This document shows, piece after piece, positions 1 through 7,717 of a stretch of DNA of 64,000 bases (its first letter is position 1; every line of letters starts with the position of its first letter). Under the pieces are notes generated by a model. That model saw only the letters and a program-made list of their open reading frames with translations. It did no database searches and was not told the origin of the DNA. The stretch comes from Arcanobacterium haemolyticum DSM 20595 (GTDB lineage Bacteria; Actinomycetota; Actinomycetes; Actinomycetales; Actinomycetaceae). The translations under genes were made by a program, and so were the position numbers. The DNA is taken from assembly GCF_000092365.1 (NCBI RefSeq), contig NC_014218.1:186001-250000 (forward strand), written 5' to 3'.

Positions 1-1
1 G

Positions 2-328
2 ATCGCGCTTGTTTTACGATATGTGGCCGGTGGCCGCTATGAATTGGGTGCGGCAGTACCGTTGCATCCGGGCCACTTGATGGGATCAGGCATGGTGATC
101 GCTGCGGTAGATGCGCTGGTGCCTATTGCATGTGGCGGAACAGTGTTGCAAACGGCAGCCTTCGAATTCGTGTTGCCGGCATTCGGGCACGTCAAGTTAG
201 CCACGGCCTTGTTCTTCGATATTGGCGTCTATATTGCAGTGGTTGGTTTGGTGCTGGATATCGTGCGTTCGTTGGGTGCAGAAATTGATCGGCATGCGGA
301 GGATACGATGGCAAAGGAGGCACACTGA
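2..328 (+). CDS. Mrp/Mnh cation:proton antiporter, MnhB-like C-terminal part (5' partial)
   Basis: The reading frame is open from the first base of the window, so the start lies upstream. The visible 108 residues are hydrophobic with three membrane segments and match the MnhB domain, including the family-typical stretch RYELGAAVPLHPGHLMG near the start. In many actinobacteria this domain is fused to the C-terminus of MnhA; which arrangement applies here cannot be seen. The protein is one subunit of a membrane complex that exchanges Na+ or K+ for protons. Its stop overlaps the mnhC start by one base (TGATG), so the two are translationally coupled. Confidence 0.8.
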   Translation: MALVLRYVAGGRYELGAAVPLHPGHLMGSGMVIAAVDALVPIACGGTVLQTAAFEFVLPAFGHVKLATALFFDIGVYIAVVGLVLDIVRSLGAEIDRHAEDTMAKEAH

Positions 329-786
329 TGGAATCATCATTGGCATTGATTATTCTTGCAGGCGTGTTGATGGCCGTGGGCGTCTACCTAGTGCTGGAAC
401 GTTCATTGGCTCGCGTGATTATTGGGCTTTCTGCGATTACTAACTCAGTCAATATCGTGTTTCTGATCGCGGGTGGGGCGTCTGGAGAACCTCCGCTCGT
501 TGGAGGTGCGGCACCGGAGAAGATGGCAGATCCGCTGGTTCAAGCAATGATGCTCACCGCGATTGTGCTTTCGCTTGGATTAACGGCTTTCTTGCTCTCT
601 GTGGGCTACCGTTCGTGGCAGTTACACGGGAACGATGAAGTACAAGACGATCTAGAAGATCAACGCTTGGCACGCCGGAGTGAAGCGGCCAAGATCGCCG
701 AACGTGCCGATAAGCCAGAGCGTATTGAAGTGGACGCGGAAGCGGCACGTGACGAAACCGAATCGTTTGAAGGAGAGCGCGTATGA
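328..786 (+). CDS. mnhC: Mrp antiporter subunit MnhC
   Basis: This is a NuoK-like subunit of the Mrp cation/proton antiporter. Three transmembrane segments are visible at roughly residues 4-25, 30-50 and 70-95, with the family signature of a GLSAITNSVN motif and LVQAMMLTAIVLSLG. The last ~45 residues are strongly charged (many Glu, Asp, Arg) and make the protein about 152 residues, longer than the 110-115 usual for MnhC. The tail is probably a cytoplasmic extension. It overlaps mnhB by 1 base and mnhD by 4 bases. Confidence 0.9.
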   Translation: MESSLALIILAGVLMAVGVYLVLERSLARVIIGLSAITNSVNIVFLIAGGASGEPPLVGGAAPEKMADPLVQAMMLTAIVLSLGLTAFLLSVGYRSWQLHGNDEVQDDLEDQRLARRSEAAKIAERADKPERIEVDAEAARDETESFEGERV

Positions 787-2336
787 ACCCGAACGTGTTG
801 GTTGCCTTGCCGGTTGTGGTGCCGATTTTAGGCGCAGGATTATCGCTGGCATCCGCGTCTTTTCGGCGTTTGCAGGGGTGGATTTCGGTGTCGATTTTGA
901 GCATCGTGCTAGTTGTGGATGGAATGCTGGTTGTGCTGGCTGGTTCTGGCCCCCTTGTTCTCGATATTGGTGGATGGGCTTCTCCTGTAGGAATCAGTTT
1001 AGTTGCGGATAGGTTATCGGCAATCATGCTTCTGACCTCGGTTGCCGTGACCTTGAGTGTGCTCATATATTCAGTTGCACAAGGCGTGGCAGATGGAGAT
1101 GACGCAGCCCCTATCGCTGTGTATCATCCTGCTTTCTTGCTTCTCTCTGCTGGCGTATCGAACGCATTCCTATCTGGAGATCTGTTCAATATTTACGTGG
1201 GGTTTGAACTCTTGTTGATGGCGTCATTCGTCCTGATTACATTGGGTGGAACCCGCGATCGCATCCGTTCAGGCACGGTCTATATTGTGGTCTCCCTGAT
1301 GTCTTCCGTTGTGCTCCTGATTGCGATTGCACTGGTGTATGCATCGGCGGGTACAGTGAATTTGGCCCAGTTGGCATTGCGGCTTCCTGACGTCGATCCG
1401 GGAGTGCGCCTGGGAATCCAAACTCTGCTTTTGATCGGTTTCGGCATCAAGGCTGCCGTGTTTCCGCTATCCGCGTGGCTTCCAGATTCATACCCAACGG
1501 CGCCTGCACCCGTGACAGCCGTGTTTGCTGGCCTACTCACAAAAGTGGGTATTTACACGATGATCCGCACACAAACGTTGCTCTTCCCATCGAATCGACT
1601 TGACGTGATGCTAGGCGTATTTGCAATCGTCACCATGCTGGCAGGTATTTTCGGTGCAGTGGCGCAGCAAGACATCAAACGCCTGCTGTCCTTCACCCTG
1701 GTGTCTCACATCGGCTATATGCTCTGGGGAATCTCCACGTCAACCGATGATGGACTCGGTGCCGGCATCTACTACGCCGTTCACCACATCACCGTTCAGA
1801 CAGCACTCTTCCTTGTGGTAGGGCTCATTGAACGCCGCGGTGGAACCACGTCGCTTGTCAAACTCGGATCCCTAGCAAAACTGGCGCCGGCGCTCGCGGT
1901 TATCTACTTCATCCCCGCGCTCAATTTAGCTGGCATTCCGCCACTTTCTGGTTTCTTCGGAAAGATCGGGCTGATGCAGGCATCTGTTGATCGAGCATGG
2001 GGAATCGACTGGTGGCTGATCGGGGCAGGGATCATCACGTCGTTACTCACGTTGTATGCCGTGACTCGCGCCTGGAACATGACCTTCTGGCAGGAAGCCC
2101 CACAACCGTTAGAAAGTAAACCGATCCCGCGCGGAATGATGCTATCTGCCACCGTGCTTGTTGGCCTCACCATCGGGATCTCGATCGGGGCTGGCCCGAT
2201 CACTGCGTACACCCACGATGCTGCCGCGGAACTCAATGCTCGAATGCCATATATCTCGGCAGTACTCCCAGATGCTGAACGCGGAACAGGGCAGAGTCCG
2301 CATGTGACCGAACAAAAGGAAGTGCCACATGAATAA
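783..2336 (+). CDS. mnhD: Mrp antiporter subunit MnhD
   Basis: At 517 residues with about 14 membrane segments, this is a proton-translocating subunit of the NuoL/M/N (proton_antipo_M) family. The core stretch FGIKAAVFPLSAWLPDSYP, with its membrane lysine, and the following PAPVTAVFAGLLTKVGIY are diagnostic for MnhD. The conserved LLSFTLVSHIGYM is present further on. The start overlaps mnhC in ATGA. The C-terminal ~25 residues are hydrophilic. The protein works in the membrane with MnhA-G to expel Na+ or raise alkali tolerance. Confidence 0.93.
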   Translation: MNPNVLVALPVVVPILGAGLSLASASFRRLQGWISVSILSIVLVVDGMLVVLAGSGPLVLDIGGWASPVGISLVADRLSAIMLLTSVAVTLSVLIYSVAQGVADGDDAAPIAVYHPAFLLLSAGVSNAFLSGDLFNIYVGFELLLMASFVLITLGGTRDRIRSGTVYIVVSLMSSVVLLIAIALVYASAGTVNLAQLALRLPDVDPGVRLGIQTLLLIGFGIKAAVFPLSAWLPDSYPTAPAPVTAVFAGLLTKVGIYTMIRTQTLLFPSNRLDVMLGVFAIVTMLAGIFGAVAQQDIKRLLSFTLVSHIGYMLWGISTSTDDGLGAGIYYAVHHITVQTALFLVVGLIERRGGTTSLVKLGSLAKLAPALAVIYFIPALNLAGIPPLSGFFGKIGLMQASVDRAWGIDWWLIGAGIITSLLTLYAVTRAWNMTFWQEAPQPLESKPIPRGMMLSATVLVGLTIGISIGAGPITAYTHDAAAELNARMPYISAVLPDAERGTGQSPHVTEQKEVPHE

Positions 2337-2940
2337 ACGCAGTTCACGATCCGTACGTCACGCGGTCTTACAGTCTGAACGTTTCCCTCACGCATCAATG
2401 GGGCTCCTGATCGGGCTCATATTCGTATGGGTGATGCTCTGGGGCGAATTCACGGTAGGGAATGTAGTTGCCGGGTTCTTGCTCGCGCTGTTCGTCACCA
2501 CGGTGGCGCCATTCCCATCAGCACCTTTCGACGGCCGATTCCGCCCCTGGGGAGTTATTCTTCTTGTTCTCTTTGTGGCGTGGGAAATGATGCAGGCAAC
2601 ATGGCAAATCGCATGGTTTGTTATATGCGGATCACGCCCACATCCCGCTGTGATCAAAGTGCACTTAAAATCAAAATCAGATATTTACATCGCCACCGTT
2701 GCAGGCGTGACAGGCCTCATTCCTGGAACCGTTGTTATTGATACAAACCGTGAAGAATCAACGATTTACGTGCATATCTTCGATTGTCGCCTTGCAGGTG
2801 GAACCGATGCCGCCCGCGAATCAATCCTGATCGTGGAAGAACGAATCCTGCGGGCATTCGCATCCCATGATGAACTCGTATCGGCAGGCTACATACCCGG
2901 CCCGTCACGAACATACGGACGATTGGAGGACCAAGCATGA
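2329..2940 (+). CDS. mnhE: Mrp antiporter subunit MnhE
   Basis: This small subunit (203 residues) carries two to three N-terminal membrane segments (about 24-60 and 72-100) and a C-terminal soluble domain. The soluble domain has the MnhE pattern LTGLIPGTVVIDTN (here GVTGLIPGTVVIDTN) followed by IYVHIFD. The start overlaps mnhD by 8 bases and the stop overlaps mnhF by 4. A short charged stretch (residues 1-20) precedes the first membrane segment. Confidence 0.9.
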   Translation: MNKRSSRSVRHAVLQSERFPHASMGLLIGLIFVWVMLWGEFTVGNVVAGFLLALFVTTVAPFPSAPFDGRFRPWGVILLVLFVAWEMMQATWQIAWFVICGSRPHPAVIKVHLKSKSDIYIATVAGVTGLIPGTVVIDTNREESTIYVHIFDCRLAGGTDAARESILIVEERILRAFASHDELVSAGYIPGPSRTYGRLEDQA

Positions 2941-3197
2941 TGTGGGTTATTGGCGCAAGCGCCGTCGTCGAACTAATCGCCATCGCACTGTTACTGTGGC
3001 GGCTCGGGCGCGGCCCAACCACGCTCGATCGTGTGGTAACGCTGGATATGATCACGTCCGCGGTGGTGGGCGGAATCGCGATCCTCTTCGCGTTCACGCG
3101 GCGAACCGATCTTCTGCCCGTGTTCGTGGTGTTATCGCTCGTAGGGTTCGTGGGCTCAACCGTGGCTGCTCGAAACGCAACGGAGGAACGGCAATGA
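2937..3197 (+). CDS. mnhF: Mrp antiporter subunit MnhF
   Basis: An 86-residue membrane protein with three predicted transmembrane segments. The MnhF hallmark GRGPTTLDRVVTLD is at about residues 23-36. It overlaps both neighbours by four bases (ATGA), as expected in a tightly coupled operon. Confidence 0.9.
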   Translation: MMWVIGASAVVELIAIALLLWRLGRGPTTLDRVVTLDMITSAVVGGIAILFAFTRRTDLLPVFVVLSLVGFVGSTVAARNATEERQ

Positions 3198-3553
3198 TCG
3201 CATTCATGGATTGGCTGGGAGTCAGCCTCATCTTCATCGGAAGCCTTCTCACGCTCATCGCCGCGATCGGAGCGGTGCGTCTGCCTGACGTCCTCTCCCT
3301 GCAACACATCGCAACTAAACCCCAGGTCATGTCGCTTATGTTGTTCATGATCGGAGTGATGCTGGTGGTGCGGGACAGCACGGTTACCTGGACTCTGCTG
3401 GCAGTGATCGCCTTTCAACTCGTCACCTCGCCGATTTCTGCTCACGTCATTTCACGAGCGGCATACCGTACCCATAAGGTCGATAACTCGCGGTTCGATG
3501 TTGACGATTTGGATCAAGACCTGCGTTCCGGATGGGATCTCACGGTAGACTAA
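3194..3553 (+). CDS. mnhG: Mrp antiporter subunit MnhG
   Basis: The 119-residue product starts at the ATG overlapping the mnhF stop; a longer open frame upstream is an artefact. Three membrane segments and the family motif AIGAVRLPDVLSLQHIATK identify MnhG. A hydrophilic acidic tail follows the last helix. It is the last subunit of the antiporter operon, and a 42-base gap separates it from the DUF4235 gene, which may be cotranscribed. Confidence 0.9.
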   Translation: MIAFMDWLGVSLIFIGSLLTLIAAIGAVRLPDVLSLQHIATKPQVMSLMLFMIGVMLVVRDSTVTWTLLAVIAFQLVTSPISAHVISRAAYRTHKVDNSRFDVDDLDQDLRSGWDLTVD

Positions 3554-3595
3554 AACAAGGTGCGCCACCTACTGGCGCTGACGGAAAGGACCACA

Positions 3596-3847
3596 ATGAA
3601 CCTCGGATATCGCCTCTTGAGCCTCGCTACCGGTGCCGTAGCAGGAATGGTTGCACGCCAGGTTGTGACCGTTATTTGGGAAAAGGGTTTCGGGCAGACT
3701 GCGCCTAGTGGCGACGAAACCGACGTCGATCTCCCGCTCGCACAAATCGCAACGTTCGCTGCCGTAACCGCTGGTGTTACCGCCTATGTAAACGAAGCAA
3801 TGCAACGCAAAACCGCCCAATGGTATGGAGAAACTCCACATCAGTGA
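3596..3847 (+). CDS. DUF4235 family small membrane protein
   Basis: The 83-residue protein starts at an ATG preceded by GGAAAGGA (3583-3590). A GTG start 36 bases upstream has no such site. Two hydrophobic stretches (about 3-25 and 45-65) flank a polar loop. The pattern LLSLATGAVAGMVARQVV followed by W and a second AAVTAGV helix fits the actinobacterial DUF4235 family, whose function is unknown. It follows the mnh operon on the same strand and may be its last gene. Confidence 0.7.
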   Translation: MNLGYRLLSLATGAVAGMVARQVVTVIWEKGFGQTAPSGDETDVDLPLAQIATFAAVTAGVTAYVNEAMQRKTAQWYGETPHQ

Positions 3848-3863
3848 GATTTAGGTCAAACGT

Positions 3864-3890
3864 CCTCCTGCACACAAGATGTGCGGGAGG
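3864..3890 (+). terminator. Hairpin after the DUF4235 gene
   Basis: CCTCCTGCAC pairs with GTGCGGGAGG (one G-U pair) over a 7-base loop, 16 bases after the DUF4235 stop. There is no clear T run, so it is only a possible terminator of the mnh operon upstream of the riboswitch. Confidence 0.4.
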
Positions 3891-3910
3891 CGTGGTGATA
3901 GAGTTTATAC

Positions 3911-4003
3911 GTCACAGGGGAGCGCGAAAACGCGCTGAGAGTGCGGAAACCCGCAGACCCTCACACCTGATCCGGATCATGCCGGCGTAGGAAGATGAGT
4001 ACC
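3911..4003 (+). ncRNA. TPP riboswitch (THI element)
   Basis: The conserved TPP aptamer cores are all present in order: CAGGGGAGC (about 3915), CGCTGAGA (3933-3940), a variable hairpin, AGACCCTCACACCTGATC (3956-3972), GGATCATGCCGGCGTAGGAA (3974-3993). It lies ahead of thiB, a thiamine-binding protein gene, so thiamine pyrophosphate should turn off expression of thiBPQ. Confidence 0.95.
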
Positions 4004-4036
4004 TCTCCTTGTTGCCATCTATCGGTGGCGGCATGC

Positions 4037-4055
4037 CCTCCATTAACCACGGAGG
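4037..4055 (+). promoter_or_regulatory. Possible Shine-Dalgarno sequestering hairpin of thiB
   Basis: CCTCC (4037-4041) is perfectly complementary to the thiB ribosome binding site GGAGG (4051-4055), with nine bases between. No T-rich terminator lies between aptamer and gene. This suggests the riboswitch acts on translation by freeing or hiding the GGAGG. The pairing is seen in the sequence; the switching role is inferred. Confidence 0.55.
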
Positions 4056-4060
4056 ACATC

Positions 4061-5131
4061 ATGAAAACCCGTAAGTTTGGGCTTGCACTTGTTACCGCAG
4101 CCGCTCTGGCATTGAGCGCCTGCACATCCAGCGTTCCAGCCAAGAAAGCTGAAGAACCAGCCAAGGAAGAAAAGAAGGCTGAGGTAGTCAAGGTTGTTAC
4201 CAACGGTTCCTTCACCCTGCCAGATGATGTGCTGGCTGAGTTCACCAAGAAATCCGGTTTCAAAGTGGAACTGCTTAACGGTGAAGAATCCGGCACGCTC
4301 GAATCCAAAATTATTTTGACCAAGAACAAGCCAGTTGGCGATGTGGTTATTGGTTTGACTGCGAATAATGTTGCTCAAGTTGCTGAAGCTGGCGTCTTCG
4401 ATTCCACAGTCAAGGTTGCTGGGCCAGCAGGCGCAGATAAGTACACCGTTAAAGGCGCTGAAGGCGCGATCGCCGTTGATCGTTCCGATGCCTGCTTCAA
4501 CTACGATATCGCCTACTTCAAGGATAAGGGCCTCACTCCGCCAGCCGGATTGGAAGATTTGGTGAAGCCGGAATACAAGAACCTCACCGTTATCCAGGAC
4601 CCATCCAAGTCTGATACCGGTTTCGCGCTCCTCGCCTCCACCATTTCCACATTCGGTGAAGAAGGATACGTGGACTACTGGAAGAAACTCTTGGCCAACG
4701 GAACCAAGGTTGACGCAAGCTGGAAGGACGCCTACCAGGTAGATTTCACCGCTGGTGAAGGCAAGGGTGCATACCCAATCGTCATGTCCTACGCGTCCTC
4801 CCCATTCTGGACCATCACTAAAGCTGGCGATTCCTCCACCACCGCAAACGTTGCTGGCGGCTGCTACCCAGTAGTGGAATACGCAGGCGTGCTCAAGGGT
4901 GCTAAGAACACCGAAGGCGCAAAGAAGTTCCTCGAATGGATCTCCAGCCCGGAAATGCAGACTGTCATTGCTAAAGAAAACGTCACCTACCCAATCGATG
5001 AATCTGCACAGCTACCAAAAGGAATGGCCGAATTCGCGCCACGTCCAGATGCAGTCAAACCACTCGAACCAAAGATGATCGTCGAATCCAAAGAAAAGTG
5101 GATCACGTCCGTCACTGAACTCTTCTCATGA
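4061..5131 (+). CDS. thiB: Thiamine ABC transporter substrate-binding lipoprotein
   Basis: The 356-residue product has a lipoprotein signal ending in LALSAC (lipobox, Cys about residue 21), followed by a Lys/Glu-rich linker. The mature part belongs to the ThiB/iron(III)-type periplasmic binding family, with motifs such as VVIGLTANN, FNYDIAYFKDKGL and a GGCYPVVEYAGV region. The ATG at 4061 is preceded by GGAGG; the frame upstream runs through the riboswitch and is not coding. It captures thiamine at the cell surface and hands it to ThiP. It overlaps thiP by four bases (ATGA). Confidence 0.92.
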   Translation: MKTRKFGLALVTAAALALSACTSSVPAKKAEEPAKEEKKAEVVKVVTNGSFTLPDDVLAEFTKKSGFKVELLNGEESGTLESKIILTKNKPVGDVVIGLTANNVAQVAEAGVFDSTVKVAGPAGADKYTVKGAEGAIAVDRSDACFNYDIAYFKDKGLTPPAGLEDLVKPEYKNLTVIQDPSKSDTGFALLASTISTFGEEGYVDYWKKLLANGTKVDASWKDAYQVDFTAGEGKGAYPIVMSYASSPFWTITKAGDSSTTANVAGGCYPVVEYAGVLKGAKNTEGAKKFLEWISSPEMQTVIAKENVTYPIDESAQLPKGMAEFAPRPDAVKPLEPKMIVESKEKWITSVTELFS

Positions 5132-6939
5132 TGAAGCACCCCGCACAGCGCCCACTGATTTTGTGGGCGCTGTGCGCGCTTGGGCCAGCACTTTTCCTCG
5201 CACTATTCTTTTTCGCTCCGGTTGCTGACCTGTTGAGCCTTGGCGTTGACGAACTCGCTGGGAGCTGGGCTGAATCCGGGGTTTCCGGGCTAATCGATCA
5301 GTTGAGCAGGGCACGGGCGTTTGAGGCCTTGCTGACCACTCTTGGGCTGGCCTTCGCCGGCACGATCCTCTCCATTGCCGTTGGTATTCCAGCAGCCTAC
5401 GTGGTGTATCGGATACGATTCCGCGGGCAGACAATCGTGCGATTTCTGATCGTGTTCCCGTTCGTGCTGCCAACCATCGCCGTGGCCACCGCATTTCGCG
5501 CACTCTACGATTCCGCCGGCCTGTTTGGCGGGCTTGGGCTTGCCGGATCACCTGTGCTCATCGTGCTCGCCATGATGTTCTTCAACATCTCCGTGATCGT
5601 GCGAACCGTGGGAGCATCCTGGTCCACGCTCAACCCCAACCATGAAGCGGCCGCCCGCACACTCGGCGCATCACCCGCCCGTGCGTTCCTTACCGTTACC
5701 TGGCCCCGCCTTGCTCCAGCCGTCTACTCGGCATCCACCCTAGTATTCCTCTACTGTTCCACCTCATACAGCCTAGTCATGATACTTGGCTCAACCCGCA
5801 CCCACACCCTAGAAACCGAAATCTATCGGCAAACATCCCAATTCTTAAACCTCGGAACCGCCGCTCTTCTGTCCCTCGTCCAAGTCATCGTCGTGGTGAT
5901 CGCCCTGATCATCTCCCACTACGTCAGTAAAAAAGCAACAGTTGCCGATTCCTATTCACGATTCATCGCCGCTCCACCACGCATCACCACCCGGCAGATT
6001 CCACTAGTTGCCGGAGTGCTCGGGATCGTCACCGCCCTGATTATCCTCCCGATCGTCCAAGTCCTCATCCGATCCCTCCGCCGCAACGGAGAATTCACCC
6101 TTCAAAATTACACAGACCTCTTCCGGTCCGGAGCCGCCCGCTCCGTCGATTTCCCCATCGCCACAACCATCGGGCAATCACTCGAAGCGGCAGTCTATGC
6201 AACCGTGATCGCCGTCGTCGTCGGTGCAACCGTATCGCTCCTCGTCACCCGAAAACTCCGAATCCACCACGAAACCTGGCAAAAAATCACCGGAATCTAC
6301 GATGCGCTCTTCATCTTCCCCGTAGGAATCTCCTCCGTTACGCTCGGCTTCGGAATGCTCGTAGCGCTCGGCGGCTCACTCGCCTTCATCTCAGAATCGC
6401 CACTCCTCCTCCCACTCGCACAAGCACTCGTAGCCCTCCCCATCCTCATCCGCACAATCGTGCCCATGCTGATGCGCACCAACCGGAAACTCTACGGCCC
6501 CGCACTCACACTCGGAGCCAGCCCACTACGCGCATTCTTCACCGTTGAAGGGCCCACTCTCATGCGCGCCCTCGGAGTAGCCGCCGGATTCGCCTTCGCC
6601 ATCAGCATCGGCGAATTCTCCGCCACCTCATTCCTAGTGCTCCAACGCGAACCCACCCTGCCCGTCATGATCTACCACCTCATCGGGCGCGCCGGCGCTA
6701 CCGATCAAGGCATGGCCTACGCCGGAACCGTGTTCCTTTGCGCCATCACCGCGATCGTTATGCTGATCGTGGAGAAGTTGAGTGCGGTTGGTGCGGGTGT
6801 CGGTGCGGGTGCGGCTGTCGGTGCTGGCGCGGGTGCAACTACCGGTGCGAATCACAGCACGCATGCCGATGCTGGCGCCACCACACTCTCCCTACCACTC
6901 ACTACAAAGCAACCAGCCACTACAAAGGAACCGCGATGA
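5128..6939 (+). CDS. thiP: Thiamine ABC transporter permease (fused two-domain)
   Basis: A 603-residue membrane protein with two repeated permease halves of about six helices each. Each half carries an EAA loop (HEAAARTLGASPARAFLTV in the first, YGPALTLGASPLRAFFTVE in the second) that docks onto the ATPase. The architecture is that of ThiP. After the last helix there is a tail of about 55 residues that begins with a low-complexity Gly/Ala/Val run (GAGVGAGAAVGAGAG) and is rich in Thr; it is not part of the family. Overlapping starts with thiB and thiQ indicate coupled translation. Confidence 0.9.
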   Translation: MMKHPAQRPLILWALCALGPALFLALFFFAPVADLLSLGVDELAGSWAESGVSGLIDQLSRARAFEALLTTLGLAFAGTILSIAVGIPAAYVVYRIRFRGQTIVRFLIVFPFVLPTIAVATAFRALYDSAGLFGGLGLAGSPVLIVLAMMFFNISVIVRTVGASWSTLNPNHEAAARTLGASPARAFLTVTWPRLAPAVYSASTLVFLYCSTSYSLVMILGSTRTHTLETEIYRQTSQFLNLGTAALLSLVQVIVVVIALIISHYVSKKATVADSYSRFIAAPPRITTRQIPLVAGVLGIVTALIILPIVQVLIRSLRRNGEFTLQNYTDLFRSGAARSVDFPIATTIGQSLEAAVYATVIAVVVGATVSLLVTRKLRIHHETWQKITGIYDALFIFPVGISSVTLGFGMLVALGGSLAFISESPLLLPLAQALVALPILIRTIVPMLMRTNRKLYGPALTLGASPLRAFFTVEGPTLMRALGVAAGFAFAISIGEFSATSFLVLQREPTLPVMIYHLIGRAGATDQGMAYAGTVFLCAITAIVMLIVEKLSAVGAGVGAGAAVGAGAGATTGANHSTHADAGATTLSLPLTTKQPATTKEPR

Positions 6940-7583
6940 GCGCAATCAGTGTCTCCCACGTTAACCTCACCTACCCGAACGGCTACCATGCCCTGCGTGA
7001 CCTCAGCATCGACGTAGAACACGGGCAAACCGTGGCGCTGCTCGGCGCATCCGGGTCCGGGAAATCCACTCTGCTCCGCGCAATCGCCGGACTAGAGCCG
7101 ATCAGCAGCGGCACAATCTCCATCGGCGGCACCAATATGGCTGGCGTTCCCACCCATCGCCGGCACGTTGGCATGGTGTTCCAAGACGGCCAACTCTTCC
7201 CACACCGCAACGTAGAACGCAACATCTCCTACGGGTTAGAAATGGCTGGCATGAAACGTTCTGAACGCGAAGCTCGCGTTGCTGACATGCTCGAACTTGT
7301 GGGCCTGGCGGGATTCGGGCAGCGTCCCGTAGGGACTCTGTCCGGGGGCCAAGCGCAACGAGTTGCCTTGGCCCGATCGCTCGCCCCACGGCCACAGGTA
7401 CTTCTTCTGGACGAACCCCTATCGGCACTAGACAAAGAGCTGCGCGAACGGCTGGCAGTAGATGTGCGCCAGATCCTGCGAAACTCCCAGATGACAGCCA
7501 TTTTCGTCACTCACGATCCCGACGAAGCCACCATCGTTGCCGATCGCGTGCTCCGCATGGCAGAGGGGGCATTCGTTTCCTAG
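6936..7583 (+). CDS. thiQ: Thiamine ABC transporter ATP-binding protein
   Basis: The 215-residue ABC ATPase starts at the ATG overlapping the thiP stop (ATGA). It has Walker A GASGSGKST (about residue 34), Q-loop VFQDGQLFPH, signature LSGGQAQRVALARS, Walker B VLLLDEPLSALD and the H-loop THD. Its small size and position fix it as ThiQ. It powers thiamine import under the TPP riboswitch. Confidence 0.92.
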   Translation: MSAISVSHVNLTYPNGYHALRDLSIDVEHGQTVALLGASGSGKSTLLRAIAGLEPISSGTISIGGTNMAGVPTHRRHVGMVFQDGQLFPHRNVERNISYGLEMAGMKRSEREARVADMLELVGLAGFGQRPVGTLSGGQAQRVALARSLAPRPQVLLLDEPLSALDKELRERLAVDVRQILRNSQMTAIFVTHDPDEATIVADRVLRMAEGAFVS

Positions 7584-7602
7584 CTAGTACATGGCCAGAA
7601 AA

Positions 7603-7656
7603 AGCGGCAGGGAGGGCAGGAGGCTCATATAGAGCACTCCTGCCCTCCCTGCCGCT
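7603..7656. terminator. Bidirectional terminator between thiQ and the GH20 gene
   Basis: A perfect 20-base inverted repeat (7603-7622 and 7637-7656; inner end CAGGAG/CTCCTG) with A-rich sequence on the left and TTATTTAG on the right. It sits between two convergent genes and can serve both strands. Confidence 0.85.
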
Positions 7657-7717
7657 TATTTAGCACATGGCCAACGCGCCTAGAACGCGTTTGAAGTAAA
7701 AATCAGCGGAAACAGGC

